From assembly GCA_013112575.1 (NCBI GenBank), contig JABFGG010000006.1:62001-126000 (forward strand): DNA of 64,000 bases, read 5' to 3'. The notes under the pieces were generated by a model. The model was not told the origin of the DNA and searched no databases. It was given only the letters and a program-made list of their open reading frames with translations. This document shows, piece by piece, positions 19,735-29,027 of this stretch. Source of the DNA: Chloroflexota bacterium (GTDB lineage Bacteria; Chloroflexota; Anaerolineae; Anaerolineales; UBA11579). The translations under genes and the position numbers were made by a program. Every line of letters begins with the position of its first letter. Position 1 is the first letter of the stretch.

Positions 19735-20451
19735 ATGACACCAAATACAGAAATATCTGACGCTCGAATACTTGTGGTTGATGATGAGCCTAAACTTCAA
19801 AGGCTGGTGCGTGAAGTCTTAATAGCTAGTGGCTACACGGTGCTCGCTGCGAATACTGGTGCAAAGGCTATCGAGATGATCGCAGTTCAGAACCCTGACC
19901 TGGTTTTGTTGGATATCGTTTTAGCAGATGGCGTAGATGGCTATGAGGTCGCTCGGCAGACACGCGGTTTTTCTGATGTGCCTATAATTATGTTGACGGC
20001 AAAAGCGCGAGAATCAGATTTGATCAAAGGCTTTGATACAGGGGCTGATGATTACTTGACTAAACCATTCAGTGCCAAAGAACTATTGGTTCGTATTCGG
20101 GCCGTGCTATCACGCGCAAGAACAGCTGCTGCAGATATAGGCAATGCCGAAATCCATTGCGGGTCACTTCATATCGATCTTGCCCGGCGACTGGTTACGC
20201 GTGAGGGAGCGGAGCTTCAACTAACAAGGACGGAATTCGAATTACTGTGCGAACTCGCTGACCATTCCAACCAAGTTGTCCAGCACGAACAACTCCTCTC
20301 CGCTGTTTGGGGACCTGAATATCGAGACGATATTGATTATTTGCGATCCTACATTCGCTATCTACGCAAAAAGATCGAAGCCAATCCCGCTGAGCCAGAA
20401 TATATCGTCACATATCAGGGAGTCGGGTACATGCTAGCGTGTCCGGATTAG
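19735..20451 (+). CDS. OmpR-family response regulator
   Basis: ILVVDDEPKLQRLV; LVLLDIVLADGVDGYEV; winged-helix LTRTEFELLCELADHSNQVV. Confidence 0.93.
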   Translation: MTPNTEISDARILVVDDEPKLQRLVREVLIASGYTVLAANTGAKAIEMIAVQNPDLVLLDIVLADGVDGYEVARQTRGFSDVPIIMLTAKARESDLIKGFDTGADDYLTKPFSAKELLVRIRAVLSRARTAAADIGNAEIHCGSLHIDLARRLVTREGAELQLTRTEFELLCELADHSNQVVQHEQLLSAVWGPEYRDDIDYLRSYIRYLRKKIEANPAEPEYIVTYQGVGYMLACPD

Positions 20452-20488
20452 TTACAACGATCCATTAGCACCCAGCAATAATATAAGT

Positions 20489-20521
20489 GAAAAAGACTGC
20501 GTAACTTACGCAGTCTTTTTC
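20489..20521 (+). terminator. Rho-independent terminator-like hairpin
   Basis: gaaaaagactgcgtaa-c-ttacgcagtctttttc. Confidence 0.85.
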
Positions 20522-20619
20522 ATGGGATTTTCATCCCCATAACTAGAATTTCTATGAGTTTTTCATGACCTACGTGCTACAGTGCCAAAGTGTGAAACTG
20601 CTGAAGCAAGGATATCGGT

Positions 20620-21930
20620 ATGGCAATAAAGGCACAACCCCTCTCAAATGATATCGCTCAATCAGGCTCTAATCAAAGCAGCATGCTTGTTGCAGCAATG
20701 GCGCAACTGGAGAATGCATTTGAGTGGTTGGAGTTGGAGGAAGGCGTACGGGAGATCATTCGCCAATCTGAACGCGAGTTGACTGTTTCTATTCCCATTC
20801 AACGTGACGATGGGAGAATCAATGTATTTACCGGATACAGAGTGCAACATTCGTCGGCACGGGGACCTTGTAAAGGTGGCATTCGGTACCATGTGAATGT
20901 TGATCTTGATGAAGTTCGCGCCCTTGCTTTGCTGATGAGCTTAAAATCTGCAGTTGCAAGGCTGCCATTTGGAGGTGCGAAAGGTGGTATAGCAGTCGAT
21001 CCTACCAGCCTTTCTGCCGCAGAGCTAGAACGCCTCACACGACGCTATGCTGCAATGATTCGTCCGATCCTGGGAGCCAAACGCGACATCCCAGCACCAG
21101 ATGTAAATACCAATCCCCAAACGATGGCCTGGTTGATGGATACGCTGGCGATGTTTCAAGGTCATAACTTACCGGAAATCACCACTGGCAAACCGCTCAG
21201 CCTGGGGGGCAGCCATGGACGCACAGAAGCCACGGGACGAGGTGTGGCGATCGCAACTATTGAAATACTGAAGAGACTTGGGCGAAATCCAAAAGGAACT
21301 GAGATTGCGATCCAGGGATTTGGAAATGTGGGATCCCATGCCGCGTCGATTCTCTCGGAAGAATTTCAGTGCAAGATTGTAGCGATCAGCGATGAAAGTG
21401 GGGGGATTTATAGTCAGAGCGGTCTGGATGTTACAAAAATCGTACAACAATTCAAGGCCCACCCAGGTTTGCTGCTTTCAGATTATCAAATTGACGGGTT
21501 TGACCGGATCAGCAATGATGAGCTATTGGTGCTTGATGTGGACGTGCTCATTCCGGCGGCTATGGAAGACCAGATCACTGTACGAAATGCAGATCAAATT
21601 GTGGCACAGATCATCGTTGAGGGAGCCAATGGCCCCACCACTCTGGAGGCGGACCGTATCTTGCGGGAACGCAGCGTGCATGTGGTGCCGGATGTTCTGG
21701 CAAATGCTGGCGGGGTGATCTGTTCGTATTTTGAATGGGTGCAGGATCGACAGATGTATTTTTGGGATCTTGAGGAGGTTCGTAGCAAGCTTCTCATGGC
21801 GATGCAAAAGGCATTTGAGGAAGTCTGGGCGATGGCAGATGAAAACAAACTTGATATGCGAACAGCTGCTTATTCACTTGCTGTACAGCGAGTCGCGGAG
21901 GCGATTCAACAACGCGGCTTATTTCCGTAA
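20620..21930 (+). CDS. gdhA: Glutamate dehydrogenase
   Basis: GPCKGGIRYH, PFGGAKGGI, PAPDVNTNPQTMAWLMD, GFGNVGSHAA, EGANGPTT. Confidence 0.92.
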   Translation: MAIKAQPLSNDIAQSGSNQSSMLVAAMAQLENAFEWLELEEGVREIIRQSERELTVSIPIQRDDGRINVFTGYRVQHSSARGPCKGGIRYHVNVDLDEVRALALLMSLKSAVARLPFGGAKGGIAVDPTSLSAAELERLTRRYAAMIRPILGAKRDIPAPDVNTNPQTMAWLMDTLAMFQGHNLPEITTGKPLSLGGSHGRTEATGRGVAIATIEILKRLGRNPKGTEIAIQGFGNVGSHAASILSEEFQCKIVAISDESGGIYSQSGLDVTKIVQQFKAHPGLLLSDYQIDGFDRISNDELLVLDVDVLIPAAMEDQITVRNADQIVAQIIVEGANGPTTLEADRILRERSVHVVPDVLANAGGVICSYFEWVQDRQMYFWDLEEVRSKLLMAMQKAFEEVWAMADENKLDMRTAAYSLAVQRVAEAIQQRGLFP

Positions 21931-21960
21931 ACTAACTGGACAATTTTAGAGGCAAAAAAC

Positions 21961-22518
21961 ATGACTACAATAAAAGCAGATAAAAAAGGCAAATCGAAAT
22001 GCGCGGGCGAGAATATCCTTGAAATGGCAGAATTGGCTGAGGGCATCATTGAAGATGCCGTTCAGCTCGCAAATACTCGCCAAAACATTTCGCTTGAAGA
22101 TGAGAAAATAGATACCTTGCTAGACCGGCGCGAATATCTGGGCACATTCCGCTATGGACTTGCAAAAGGGATTACTGAAGCACTTGTTGAAAATGATGCA
22201 GGTGTTGTTGCAGTATACAGCTTTGAGCCCAATGCAAACCCAGACGCGGAAACTGAAGATTATTTGTCCTTGGACGGCAATGTTGACATGATCGCACTTG
22301 TGGAAAAGAGATCAGCTGGATTAGTTGCCTTCACTGATTCGTTGGATCGCGCATTGACGGAGCGGATCAATGAATTTTCCACACCTGTGTATGCAAAATG
22401 TAGTTCGCTTCTTGATGTTAAATTTGTCACACAGGAAGATGTCGACGAGGGGAGAGGCTTTGCTGTATTGCTACAGTCATTATTCTCGCCACCGATGAGG
22501 ATTTGGCAGCGGGAATAG
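21961..22518 (+). CDS. Hypothetical protein with probable C-terminal frameshift
   Basis: 185 aa; alternative frame continues as ATVIILATDEDLAAGIAVLLMEGPGFFVLPAPLQREG* to about 22582; partial copy at 28782..29027. Confidence 0.6.
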   Translation: MTTIKADKKGKSKCAGENILEMAELAEGIIEDAVQLANTRQNISLEDEKIDTLLDRREYLGTFRYGLAKGITEALVENDAGVVAVYSFEPNANPDAETEDYLSLDGNVDMIALVEKRSAGLVAFTDSLDRALTERINEFSTPVYAKCSSLLDVKFVTQEDVDEGRGFAVLLQSLFSPPMRIWQRE

Positions 22519-22659
22519 CTGTACTCCTAATGGAGGGGCCTGGCTTTTTTGTATTGCCAGCGCCTCTCCAGAGAGAAGGTTGAATAATTATTGGAAAATC
22601 TGAGGGCGATCTTTCAGAGTTGCTGTGTACCTGAGTGGATCGCTTTCCACAATTTGGAC

Positions 22660-22691
22660 ATAGGCCGGCTTCATACGTGAAGACGGCCTAT
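22660..22691. repeat. 14-bp stem hairpin with TACG loop, one mismatch
   Basis: ataggccggcttca-tacg-tgaagacggcctat. Confidence 0.7.
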
Positions 22692-22814
22692 ATGCCAATC
22701 TGATTATCTTACTTGTGAGTTCTGTTATTTTTAATCTGGGCAACAAGATGGGGAAAGCGGGAGAACCACTATACCCGGGTAACTCCACCATCATCAAGGA
22801 AGTGTTGGGGTTTC

Positions 22815-22965
22815 GTTAGTTCTCTTTGAGCGGTCTGACTCGGCCGCAGGCCAATGGTCTCTCGTTTGCCTGGCTTATAATCTGAAACGGCTGTATCTTT
22901 GCAGATGGGTTAGCGGGGACGTCGTGACCCCCTGCCCGATGCCCAAAAACGGGACGTAAAATAGT
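22815..22965 (+). pseudogene. Possible C-terminal transposase fragment
   Basis: RSDSAAGQWSLVCLAYNLKRLYLCRW resembles transposase C-termini (WSLVCLAYNLKRL). Confidence 0.45.
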
Positions 22966-23099
22966 ATTTAATTCATGATTTTTTACTGAGAGGCGTTACC
23001 AATGGCTCGTTTTGATTTTTTGAATTCGACATTTATCTGTTAATATGCAGTTAGAGACTATTTCTCCGACAGCCTACGAGTGACTTACAATTCCTTCAA

Positions 23100-24890
23100 A
23101 TGAGAAACTCAATCATACATAGAGCGGCGCTACACATAAGTTTGATTTACATGGCCGTTGCTGCCCTCTGGGTTCTTTTTTCTGATTACTTGTTGGCAAC
23201 ACTCCTTCCCGATCTGGAGCAATTAACAGGCTGGCAAACGCTCAAAGGGTGGGGCTTTGTCATCGTTACTACATTGCTCATCTATTATTTGCTGCGTCAG
23301 GAATTGCTGCGCCACGAACAGACAGAGGTTGCCTTAGAAGCAACCCAACGACGCTTGTCCACGCTGATGGCTAATTTACCGGGCATGGCTTACCGCTCAC
23401 GAAATGACCGGGACTGGACAATGACCTTTGTTAGTGAAGGCTGTGCTGCCTTAACTGGCTACCAACCTGAAGATCTGATCGACAATAAAACAATTGCCTG
23501 GGCGCAGCTGATCCATCCCTCCGAGCGAGATGAGATATGGACCCAGGTGCAGCATGCTTTGCAAGCGGGGGATCCCTTTCGCCTGACTTATCGTATTACA
23601 ACGGCCGTTCGCCAGGAAAAGTGGGTCTGGGAACAAGGACAAGGAGTATATTCAGAGGAAGGGGTGCTGCAAGCTGTAGAAGGGTTTATTACCGACGTCA
23701 CTGATCGCGTGATGACTCAACAATTGCTGGAACAACGTGTGGCCGAGCGAACCGATGAACTAACAACACTACGGGAAGTGTCGTCCAGTATTATCTCCAC
23801 GCTCGATCTGGAGCCGCTTTTACTATTGATTCTGGATCAGTTAAAAAAAGTGGTCGATTACAGCGGCGCAGCTATCCAGATATTAGAGCATGATGTCATG
23901 GTCATGCGCGCCAGCCGCCGCCCAGATACGCTAGCGGCCAGAGTAAAGGTCAATTATGAACCGGCACGCATCGCCACTATTCAAAAAATGATCGAGACGC
24001 AGCAGCCGGTTTACATAGACGATCTGCGCCAGGAAGGGGCGTTGGCTGAGGCGTATGAGTCAGCAAGTGGTGCATCACTAGACAAGACATTCCCTTATAT
24101 TCGTTCCTGGATGGGCGTGCCGCTCATCATACATGGCCGGGTATTGGGCATGTTGAGCCTGGCCCATATTAGGGTTGGTTATTATGAAAAAAAAGATGCG
24201 CAGTTAGCCCAGGCATTTACCAATCAGGCGGCCATCGCCATACATAATGCCGAATTGCATCAGCAGGTACAGACAATGGCCGTTGCCGCTGAACGCAGCC
24301 GCATCGCCCGAGAATTACACGACTCCGTGACGCAGGCTATCTATAGCGTCACCCTCTATGCCGACGCCACCCGCCTGGCCCTAAAAGATGGAGAATTAGA
24401 TATTGTATCTGAGAATCTTAATGAACTGCGGGCGATGGCCCGTGAAGCGATGCTCGATATGCGGCTGCTTATTTTTGAGTTACGACCGCCTGTATTAGAG
24501 GAAGAAGGGTTGGTGACTGCCCTGCAAACGCGCCTGGATGCAGTTGAAGCCCGTTCTGGCGTCCAAGCCGATTTACAGGTGCATGGTGAAAGACGCTTAC
24601 CGCTGCCGCTGGAGACAGAACTGTATCGCATCGCCCAGGAAGCTCTAACGAACGTGGTCAAACATGCCCGCGCCAGACAGGTCAACGTCTCATTGCGCGT
24701 TGATACGGCTCAGATACGTCTGGAAATACAAGATGATGGCGTAGGCTTTGATACGGCTGTTGGTTATAGTGGCGGCATGGGTCTGCGTGGCATCCAGGAA
24801 CGGGTAGAGAAAATTGGCGGCCACTTGCTTGTCCAGAGCACACCTGGGCAGGGTACAATACTGCGTATCACTGTAAACAGTAAACAGTGA
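23100..24890 (+). CDS. PAS/GAF sensor histidine kinase (HisKA_3, NarX/NreB-like)
   Basis: TM N-terminus, PAS, GAF; RIARELHDSVTQAIYSVTLYADA; DDGVGFD...GGMGLRGIQERVEKIGG. Confidence 0.92.
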   Translation: MRNSIIHRAALHISLIYMAVAALWVLFSDYLLATLLPDLEQLTGWQTLKGWGFVIVTTLLIYYLLRQELLRHEQTEVALEATQRRLSTLMANLPGMAYRSRNDRDWTMTFVSEGCAALTGYQPEDLIDNKTIAWAQLIHPSERDEIWTQVQHALQAGDPFRLTYRITTAVRQEKWVWEQGQGVYSEEGVLQAVEGFITDVTDRVMTQQLLEQRVAERTDELTTLREVSSSIISTLDLEPLLLLILDQLKKVVDYSGAAIQILEHDVMVMRASRRPDTLAARVKVNYEPARIATIQKMIETQQPVYIDDLRQEGALAEAYESASGASLDKTFPYIRSWMGVPLIIHGRVLGMLSLAHIRVGYYEKKDAQLAQAFTNQAAIAIHNAELHQQVQTMAVAAERSRIARELHDSVTQAIYSVTLYADATRLALKDGELDIVSENLNELRAMAREAMLDMRLLIFELRPPVLEEEGLVTALQTRLDAVEARSGVQADLQVHGERRLPLPLETELYRIAQEALTNVVKHARARQVNVSLRVDTAQIRLEIQDDGVGFDTAVGYSGGMGLRGIQERVEKIGGHLLVQSTPGQGTILRITVNSKQ

Positions 24891-24924
24891 GCACTGTTCA
24901 GAAATCAGTGCAGAAGGTAAAAGA

Positions 24925-25614
24925 GTGACCCAAATACCCATTCGGATTTTGATCGTAGACGACCACGGCATTGTCCGTAAAGGTACCCGCGCTTTATTAG
25001 ATCGGATACCCGATTTTGCCGTCGTGGGTGAAGCCAGCGATGGGAAGGAAGCGGTGGCTCAGGCAGAAAGCTTACAGCCGGACGTGATTTTGATGGACTT
25101 GATGATGCCGGAGATGGATGGGATTGAAGCCATTGGCCTGATTTCCACCAGCTGGCCTGACAGCCGCATCCTGGCGCTGACCAGCTTTGCCGCCGACGAC
25201 AAACTATTTCCAGCGATTAAAGCGGGGGCGTTGGGCTACATGTTGAAGGATGCCGATCCAGAAGATCTAATAGAGGCCATTCGCCAAATATATCGCGGCG
25301 AACCATCCCTGCATCCCAGCATTGCCCGCAAAGTGCTGCAAGAATTGAGCCGTCCTCCCACGCCGCCGCCAGCAGTCGGCCCAGATCCACTGACTGAGCG
25401 CGAGTTACAAGTGCTAAAACTGGTTGCTAAAGGGCTAACTAACCAACAAATGGCTGAGCAGCTCACGGTAGCTGAAGTGACCATCCGCACGCATATCAGC
25501 AATATATTGAGCAAGCTGCACCTGTCCAACCGCGTTCAGGCTACGTTATACGCCCTGCGCGAGGGACTGACTACATTGGAAAACGATGCTGATTCGGGTG
25601 TTGAGGAAGGATAG
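24925..25614 (+). CDS. NarL/LuxR-family response regulator
   Basis: ILIVDDHGIVRKGTRALL; LTERELQVLKLVAKGLTNQQMAEQLTVAEVTIRTHISNIL. Confidence 0.94.
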   Translation: MTQIPIRILIVDDHGIVRKGTRALLDRIPDFAVVGEASDGKEAVAQAESLQPDVILMDLMMPEMDGIEAIGLISTSWPDSRILALTSFAADDKLFPAIKAGALGYMLKDADPEDLIEAIRQIYRGEPSLHPSIARKVLQELSRPPTPPPAVGPDPLTERELQVLKLVAKGLTNQQMAEQLTVAEVTIRTHISNILSKLHLSNRVQATLYALREGLTTLENDADSGVEEG

Positions 25615-25676
25615 ATAACTACCCCATTCCATTATAGTCCTAGTACAAATATTTTTTCCTTTCTCCACATTTGTTG

Positions 25677-25742
25677 ATAAAGACCGCCTTAGGCGGTCTT
25701 TATTGTTGGAGCTAAGATCAACATCTGGCCGACGACAAGCGT
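25677..25742 (+). promoter_or_regulatory. Terminator-dyad-GCCGACGAC module, copy A
   Basis: ataaagaccgcct-t-aggcggtctttat; GTTGG-N8-TCAAC (25705-25722); 5 nt; GCCGACGAC (25728-25736). Confidence 0.8.
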
Positions 25743-25801
25743 TCTATACCCGAGTAAGCTTAGGACATGATGTTTACATTTGCAACAATAAGAGATAAAT
25801 A

Positions 25802-26182
25802 ATGAGCAGCAATAAGGTGCGGGTGCTGATCACAGACGATCAGTCAGCAGCGCGGCAAGGTCTTAAGGCATTACTGGCCCGTATTCAGGATATTGAAGTT
25901 GTGGGGGAAGCGACCAATGGACAGGAAGCGGTGGATTTAGCAGCAGTTTACCAGCCTGATGTAGTTCTGATGGATATAAAAATGCCCAAGATGGATGGTC
26001 TGGAAGCCACGCAGCGTATCAAGAGCAAATGCCCAGCAGTCAATGTCGTCATCTTAACGCTTCACTCTAAATACCGTCAACAAGCGTTGGCCGCCGGGGC
26101 CGATGCGTTTCTGTTGAAGGGCGGCAACACCGAATTATTATGGAATACTATGTTTCAAGCAAAAAGGAGATCAAAAACATGA
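25802..26182 (+). CDS. Stand-alone response regulator receiver protein
   Basis: VLITDDQSAARQGLKALL; VVLMDIKMPKMDGLEAT; no output domain. Confidence 0.9.
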   Translation: MSSNKVRVLITDDQSAARQGLKALLARIQDIEVVGEATNGQEAVDLAAVYQPDVVLMDIKMPKMDGLEATQRIKSKCPAVNVVILTLHSKYRQQALAAGADAFLLKGGNTELLWNTMFQAKRRSKT

Positions 26183-26523
26183 AAAATTATCCTGAGTATT
26201 ACGAACATCTGAAACAATATATGGGCAAGTTAGGTGCCGAGATTCCTGGCCCAATGGGCGCTTTCGGCCGTTTGCATCAGAATGCTGTGGCCGACAGCGT
26301 CTTGAGTGCCAAGGTAAAAGAGTTGATCGCCCTGGGCATTGCTATCACCGTGCGCTGTGACGGCTGTATTGCCTTCCACGTGCATGATTCCTTAAAAGCT
26401 GGCGCCGATCATCAAGAAATTATGGAGACCATTGGCGTGGCTGTGCTGATGGGCGGTGGCCCTTCAGTCATGTACGGCTGCGAAGCGCTAGAAGCGTTAG
26501 AGCAGTTTGAAGCTGAGGCATAG
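26179..26523 (+). CDS. AhpD-like/carboxymuconolactone decarboxylase family protein
   Basis: VKELIALGIAITVRCDGCIAFHVHDSLKAGADHQEIMETIGVAVLMGGGPSVMYG; start chosen after aaaaggag SD. Confidence 0.88.
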   Translation: MKNYPEYYEHLKQYMGKLGAEIPGPMGAFGRLHQNAVADSVLSAKVKELIALGIAITVRCDGCIAFHVHDSLKAGADHQEIMETIGVAVLMGGGPSVMYGCEALEALEQFEAEA

Positions 26524-26605
26524 TCGCAGACCAGCAGGAAAGCCGGAAACGGTAGCAGAGCACTGGAAACAGAAGCAAAGCTTGCAAGCATCTAGCGATT
26601 TTCAA

Positions 26606-26634
26606 ATTGGTTCAATCTCCAAGATTGAACCAAT
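26606..26634. terminator. 13-bp perfect hairpin upstream of the amphi-Trp gene
   Basis: attggttcaatct-cca-agattgaaccaat. Confidence 0.55.
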
Positions 26635-26664
26635 CTTATCAACAACCATAAAGGAGATTGTAAA

Positions 26665-26940
26665 ATGGGTAGAGAAACCAGGTTATTCAAAAGTGAAGAA
26701 CGGCGCAGCCGCTCTGAGGTAAGCCAATTCTTGCATCAAGTTGCCGATAAGATCGAAGATGGGCAAGTTGTTTTACGGCAAGGACAGGAAGAGCTTACGT
26801 TGGCAATTCCAACCAACCTCATACTTGAAGTTCAGGTAGAGGATGAAGACAAAAAGACGAAAGGTGTTCAACACAGCCTCGAAATTGAACTAAAATGGTT
26901 TGATGAGGATGGAACGAGCGGTCCCTTAGAATTGGGCTAA
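26665..26940 (+). CDS. amphi-Trp domain protein
   Basis: RSRSEVSQFLHQVADKIEDGQVVLRQGQEELTLAIPTNLILEVQVEDEDKK...LEIELKWFD. Confidence 0.8.
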   Translation: MGRETRLFKSEERRSRSEVSQFLHQVADKIEDGQVVLRQGQEELTLAIPTNLILEVQVEDEDKKTKGVQHSLEIELKWFDEDGTSGPLELG

Positions 26941-27000
26941 ACGGCTCCAAAATTAGAAGATAAGATCAAGTCTGTAACACCATAGAGAAGGAGACAACAC

Positions 27001-27387
27001 GTGTCTGGATATCACACAAACATTGAGAAAAAAACCGAAGAGAACAATTATTTCCGTGAAGTTCTGTTCACCGGTCCGCACAGTCAGCTGGTGGTTATGG
27101 CGCTCAAGCCAGGCGAAGATATTGGCCTTGAGACCCATCCCGATACCGACCAGTTTATCCGCGTCGAAGAAGGTACAGGCAGGGCAATGATCGGCGGGCA
27201 AGTATATCCGTTAGAAGATGGCTCCGCCATCGTCATCCCGGCCGGCGCCGAACACAATGTGACCAACACAGCGACAGATGAGACATTGAAACTCTATACA
27301 GTGTACACACCACCGGAGCATCCCGATAGCACCGTGCATAAGACGAAGGCCGAAGCCGAAGCCTACGAGCAGGAGCATCATCATTGA
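27001..27387 (+). CDS. Cupin-domain protein (paralog of 14756..15145)
   Basis: FREVLFTGPHSQLVVMALKPGEDIGLETHPDTDQFIRVEEG; GTG start. Confidence 0.9.
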   Translation: MSGYHTNIEKKTEENNYFREVLFTGPHSQLVVMALKPGEDIGLETHPDTDQFIRVEEGTGRAMIGGQVYPLEDGSAIVIPAGAEHNVTNTATDETLKLYTVYTPPEHPDSTVHKTKAEAEAYEQEHHH

Positions 27388-27447
27388 GGATGGCGGGCAT
27401 GATCTAGTCCAGCACAGATTCAGTCTTGGTCAAGCTCATCAAATGTC

Positions 27448-27512
27448 AAGAAGACCACCATCCAGTGGTCTTCTTTGTTGACCCAGAAATCAACAGGCTG
27501 CCGACGACGAAA
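27448..27512 (+). promoter_or_regulatory. Terminator-dyad-GCCGACGAC module, copy B
   Basis: aagaagaccac..gtggtcttctt; GTTGA-N8-TCAAC (27477-27494); 5 nt; GCCGACGAC (27500-27508). Confidence 0.8.
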
Positions 27513-27559
27513 CAGCCGTTTCCCACTATCCTATAAGCACCATAGAAAAGGAGTTTGAG

Positions 27560-27751
27560 ATGACATTTGCCGAAGTATTATTCTGGGTATGTGGCCTGCT
27601 CGCTCTAAATAACACCTTGTTCTTGTTATTGAGCCTGGCACCCCTATTGTGGAAGTGGCATCAGGAAGTCCAAACCAGGACCAAACTAACGCCTGTTCCA
27701 CTCGCGGTAGAGCCAAATAGGTCTAGAACACCACAGCCAAGGGTGTTCTAA
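27560..27751 (+). CDS. Small single-TM protein
   Basis: 63 aa, hydrophobic N-terminus; aaaaggag SD. Confidence 0.6.
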   Translation: MTFAEVLFWVCGLLALNNTLFLLLSLAPLLWKWHQEVQTRTKLTPVPLAVEPNRSRTPQPRVF

Positions 27752-27770
27752 ACAGGTAAATGAGGGAAAT

Positions 27771-28196
27771 ATGTACCAAAGAATCCTTGTTCCATTAGAT
27801 GGATCGTCAGTGGCCGAAGAGGCCATCCCTTATGCGCTAGAACTGGGTCGTCTCTCCGGCGGCACGCTTACGTTGGTCCGTGTCATACCCCATAGCATGA
27901 CTGCTGCTGAACTGTGGCATGTTCGCCAAAACCAGTTGCATGAAGAGGCAGAACTGTATCTGGCTGAAATAGCTGCCCAGCCGGAGGTTGCAGCAGCTAA
28001 TCCCCACCGCGTGGTCATATCTGGTGAGGTGGGCCCATCGCTCCTAAATTTGACCCAGCAGGAAACGTATGACATCTTGATGATGACAACCCGTGATCGG
28101 CGAGACCCGGTGCGTTGGATACTGGGCAGCGTCGCAGATTATTTGGTACAGCGTGCGCCCATACCGGTGCTGCTGGTGCGACAGCGGGAAGCTTGA
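27771..28196 (+). CDS. Universal stress protein (UspA family)
   Basis: MYQRILVPLDGSSVAEEAIPYAL; GSVADYLVQRAPIPVLLVR. Confidence 0.92.
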   Translation: MYQRILVPLDGSSVAEEAIPYALELGRLSGGTLTLVRVIPHSMTAAELWHVRQNQLHEEAELYLAEIAAQPEVAAANPHRVVISGEVGPSLLNLTQQETYDILMMTTRDRRDPVRWILGSVADYLVQRAPIPVLLVRQREA

Positions 28197-28326
28197 TCAG
28201 ACAGGCTGCCAATATATGCTAACCAATGATCATCAATTCTAACAATCGCAATTCGGATTCCGATACAATTTACAGGGGAAAATAAAATGTCTATAAATGT
28301 TAATTCAATCTTTGAACGAAGGTCTG

Positions 28327-28461
28327 ATGGCCGAATACGGTACCCTCATTCGTTATAATCATCAAGTTGAAGCGATTATGCTTAATATCTCCAATCAGCA
28401 GGGCATCTCTCTGGCCAGCCTTGGTCGTGTTATCAACCAAATTGCGTCACAGGACCAATAG
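28327..28461 (+). pseudogene. Short fragment, possibly from a ferritin-like-domain gene
   Basis: QSLNEGLMAEYGTLIRYNHQVEAIMLNISNQQGISLASLGRVINQIASQDQ*. Confidence 0.3.
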
Positions 28462-28496
28462 GGGCCATTAAGTATTGTCAAATCATCAAATGTTGA

Positions 28497-28557
28497 GAAG
28501 GCCACCCAGGTGGTCTTTTTTGTTGAGCCAGTATTCAACATTTTGCCGACGACAAGC
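28497..28557 (+). promoter_or_regulatory. Terminator-dyad-GCCGACGAC module, copy C
   Basis: gaaggccacc-c-aggtggtctttttt; GTTGA-N8-TCAAC (28522-28539); 5 nt; GCCGACGAC (28545-28553). Confidence 0.8.
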
Positions 28558-28622
28558 AAAGTGGTTTCTGATACGCTATGCTTAATAAAATAAGTCACAA
28601 ATTATGAAGCTAGGAGGTCGCA

Positions 28623-28730
28623 ATGACAAATATCGTTTTATTAGAAATATTGCTCGTTTTGGGAGTGATTGTTGTAACGGCTGTTCTTCTTGTTGCCTTC
28701 ATGTTATGGCGGACACGGCTCATGAGATAA
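28623..28730 (+). CDS. 35-aa single-TM small protein
   Basis: MTNIVLLEILLVLGVIVVTAVLLVAFMLWRTRLMR*; perfect aggagg SD. Confidence 0.6.
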   Translation: MTNIVLLEILLVLGVIVVTAVLLVAFMLWRTRLMR

Positions 28731-28781
28731 GGTGTCTCCATTGCCATTTAACAAAAATTCCACTACCCTGTATGGCTATGA

Positions 28782-29027
28782 GTTGAGCCCAATACAAACC
28801 CAGACACGGAGACTGAAGATTATCCGCCCTTGGATGGCAACATTGACTTGATCGCACTTGTGGAAGAGCGATCAGCTGCATTAGTTGCCTTCACTGATTC
28901 GTTGGATCGCGCATTGACCGAGCGGATCAACGCGGATTTAGCAGCAGGAATAGCTGTACTCCTAATGGAGGGGTCGGGCTTTTTGTAATGCCAGCACCTC
29001 TCCAGAGAGAAGGTTGAATAACTATTG
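28782..29027 (+). pseudogene. Truncated, internally deleted copy of 22222..22597
   Basis: tgagcccaatacaaacccagacacgg...gatcgcgcattgaccgagcggatcaa|cgcggatttagcagcaggaatagctgtactcctaatggaggg...ctctccagagagaaggttgaata. Confidence 0.85.

Noticed and set aside
25190-25205. Fourth GCCGACGAC occurrence
   Set aside because: Lies inside the NarL regulator coding sequence (AADDK) without the dyad or terminator; chance match.
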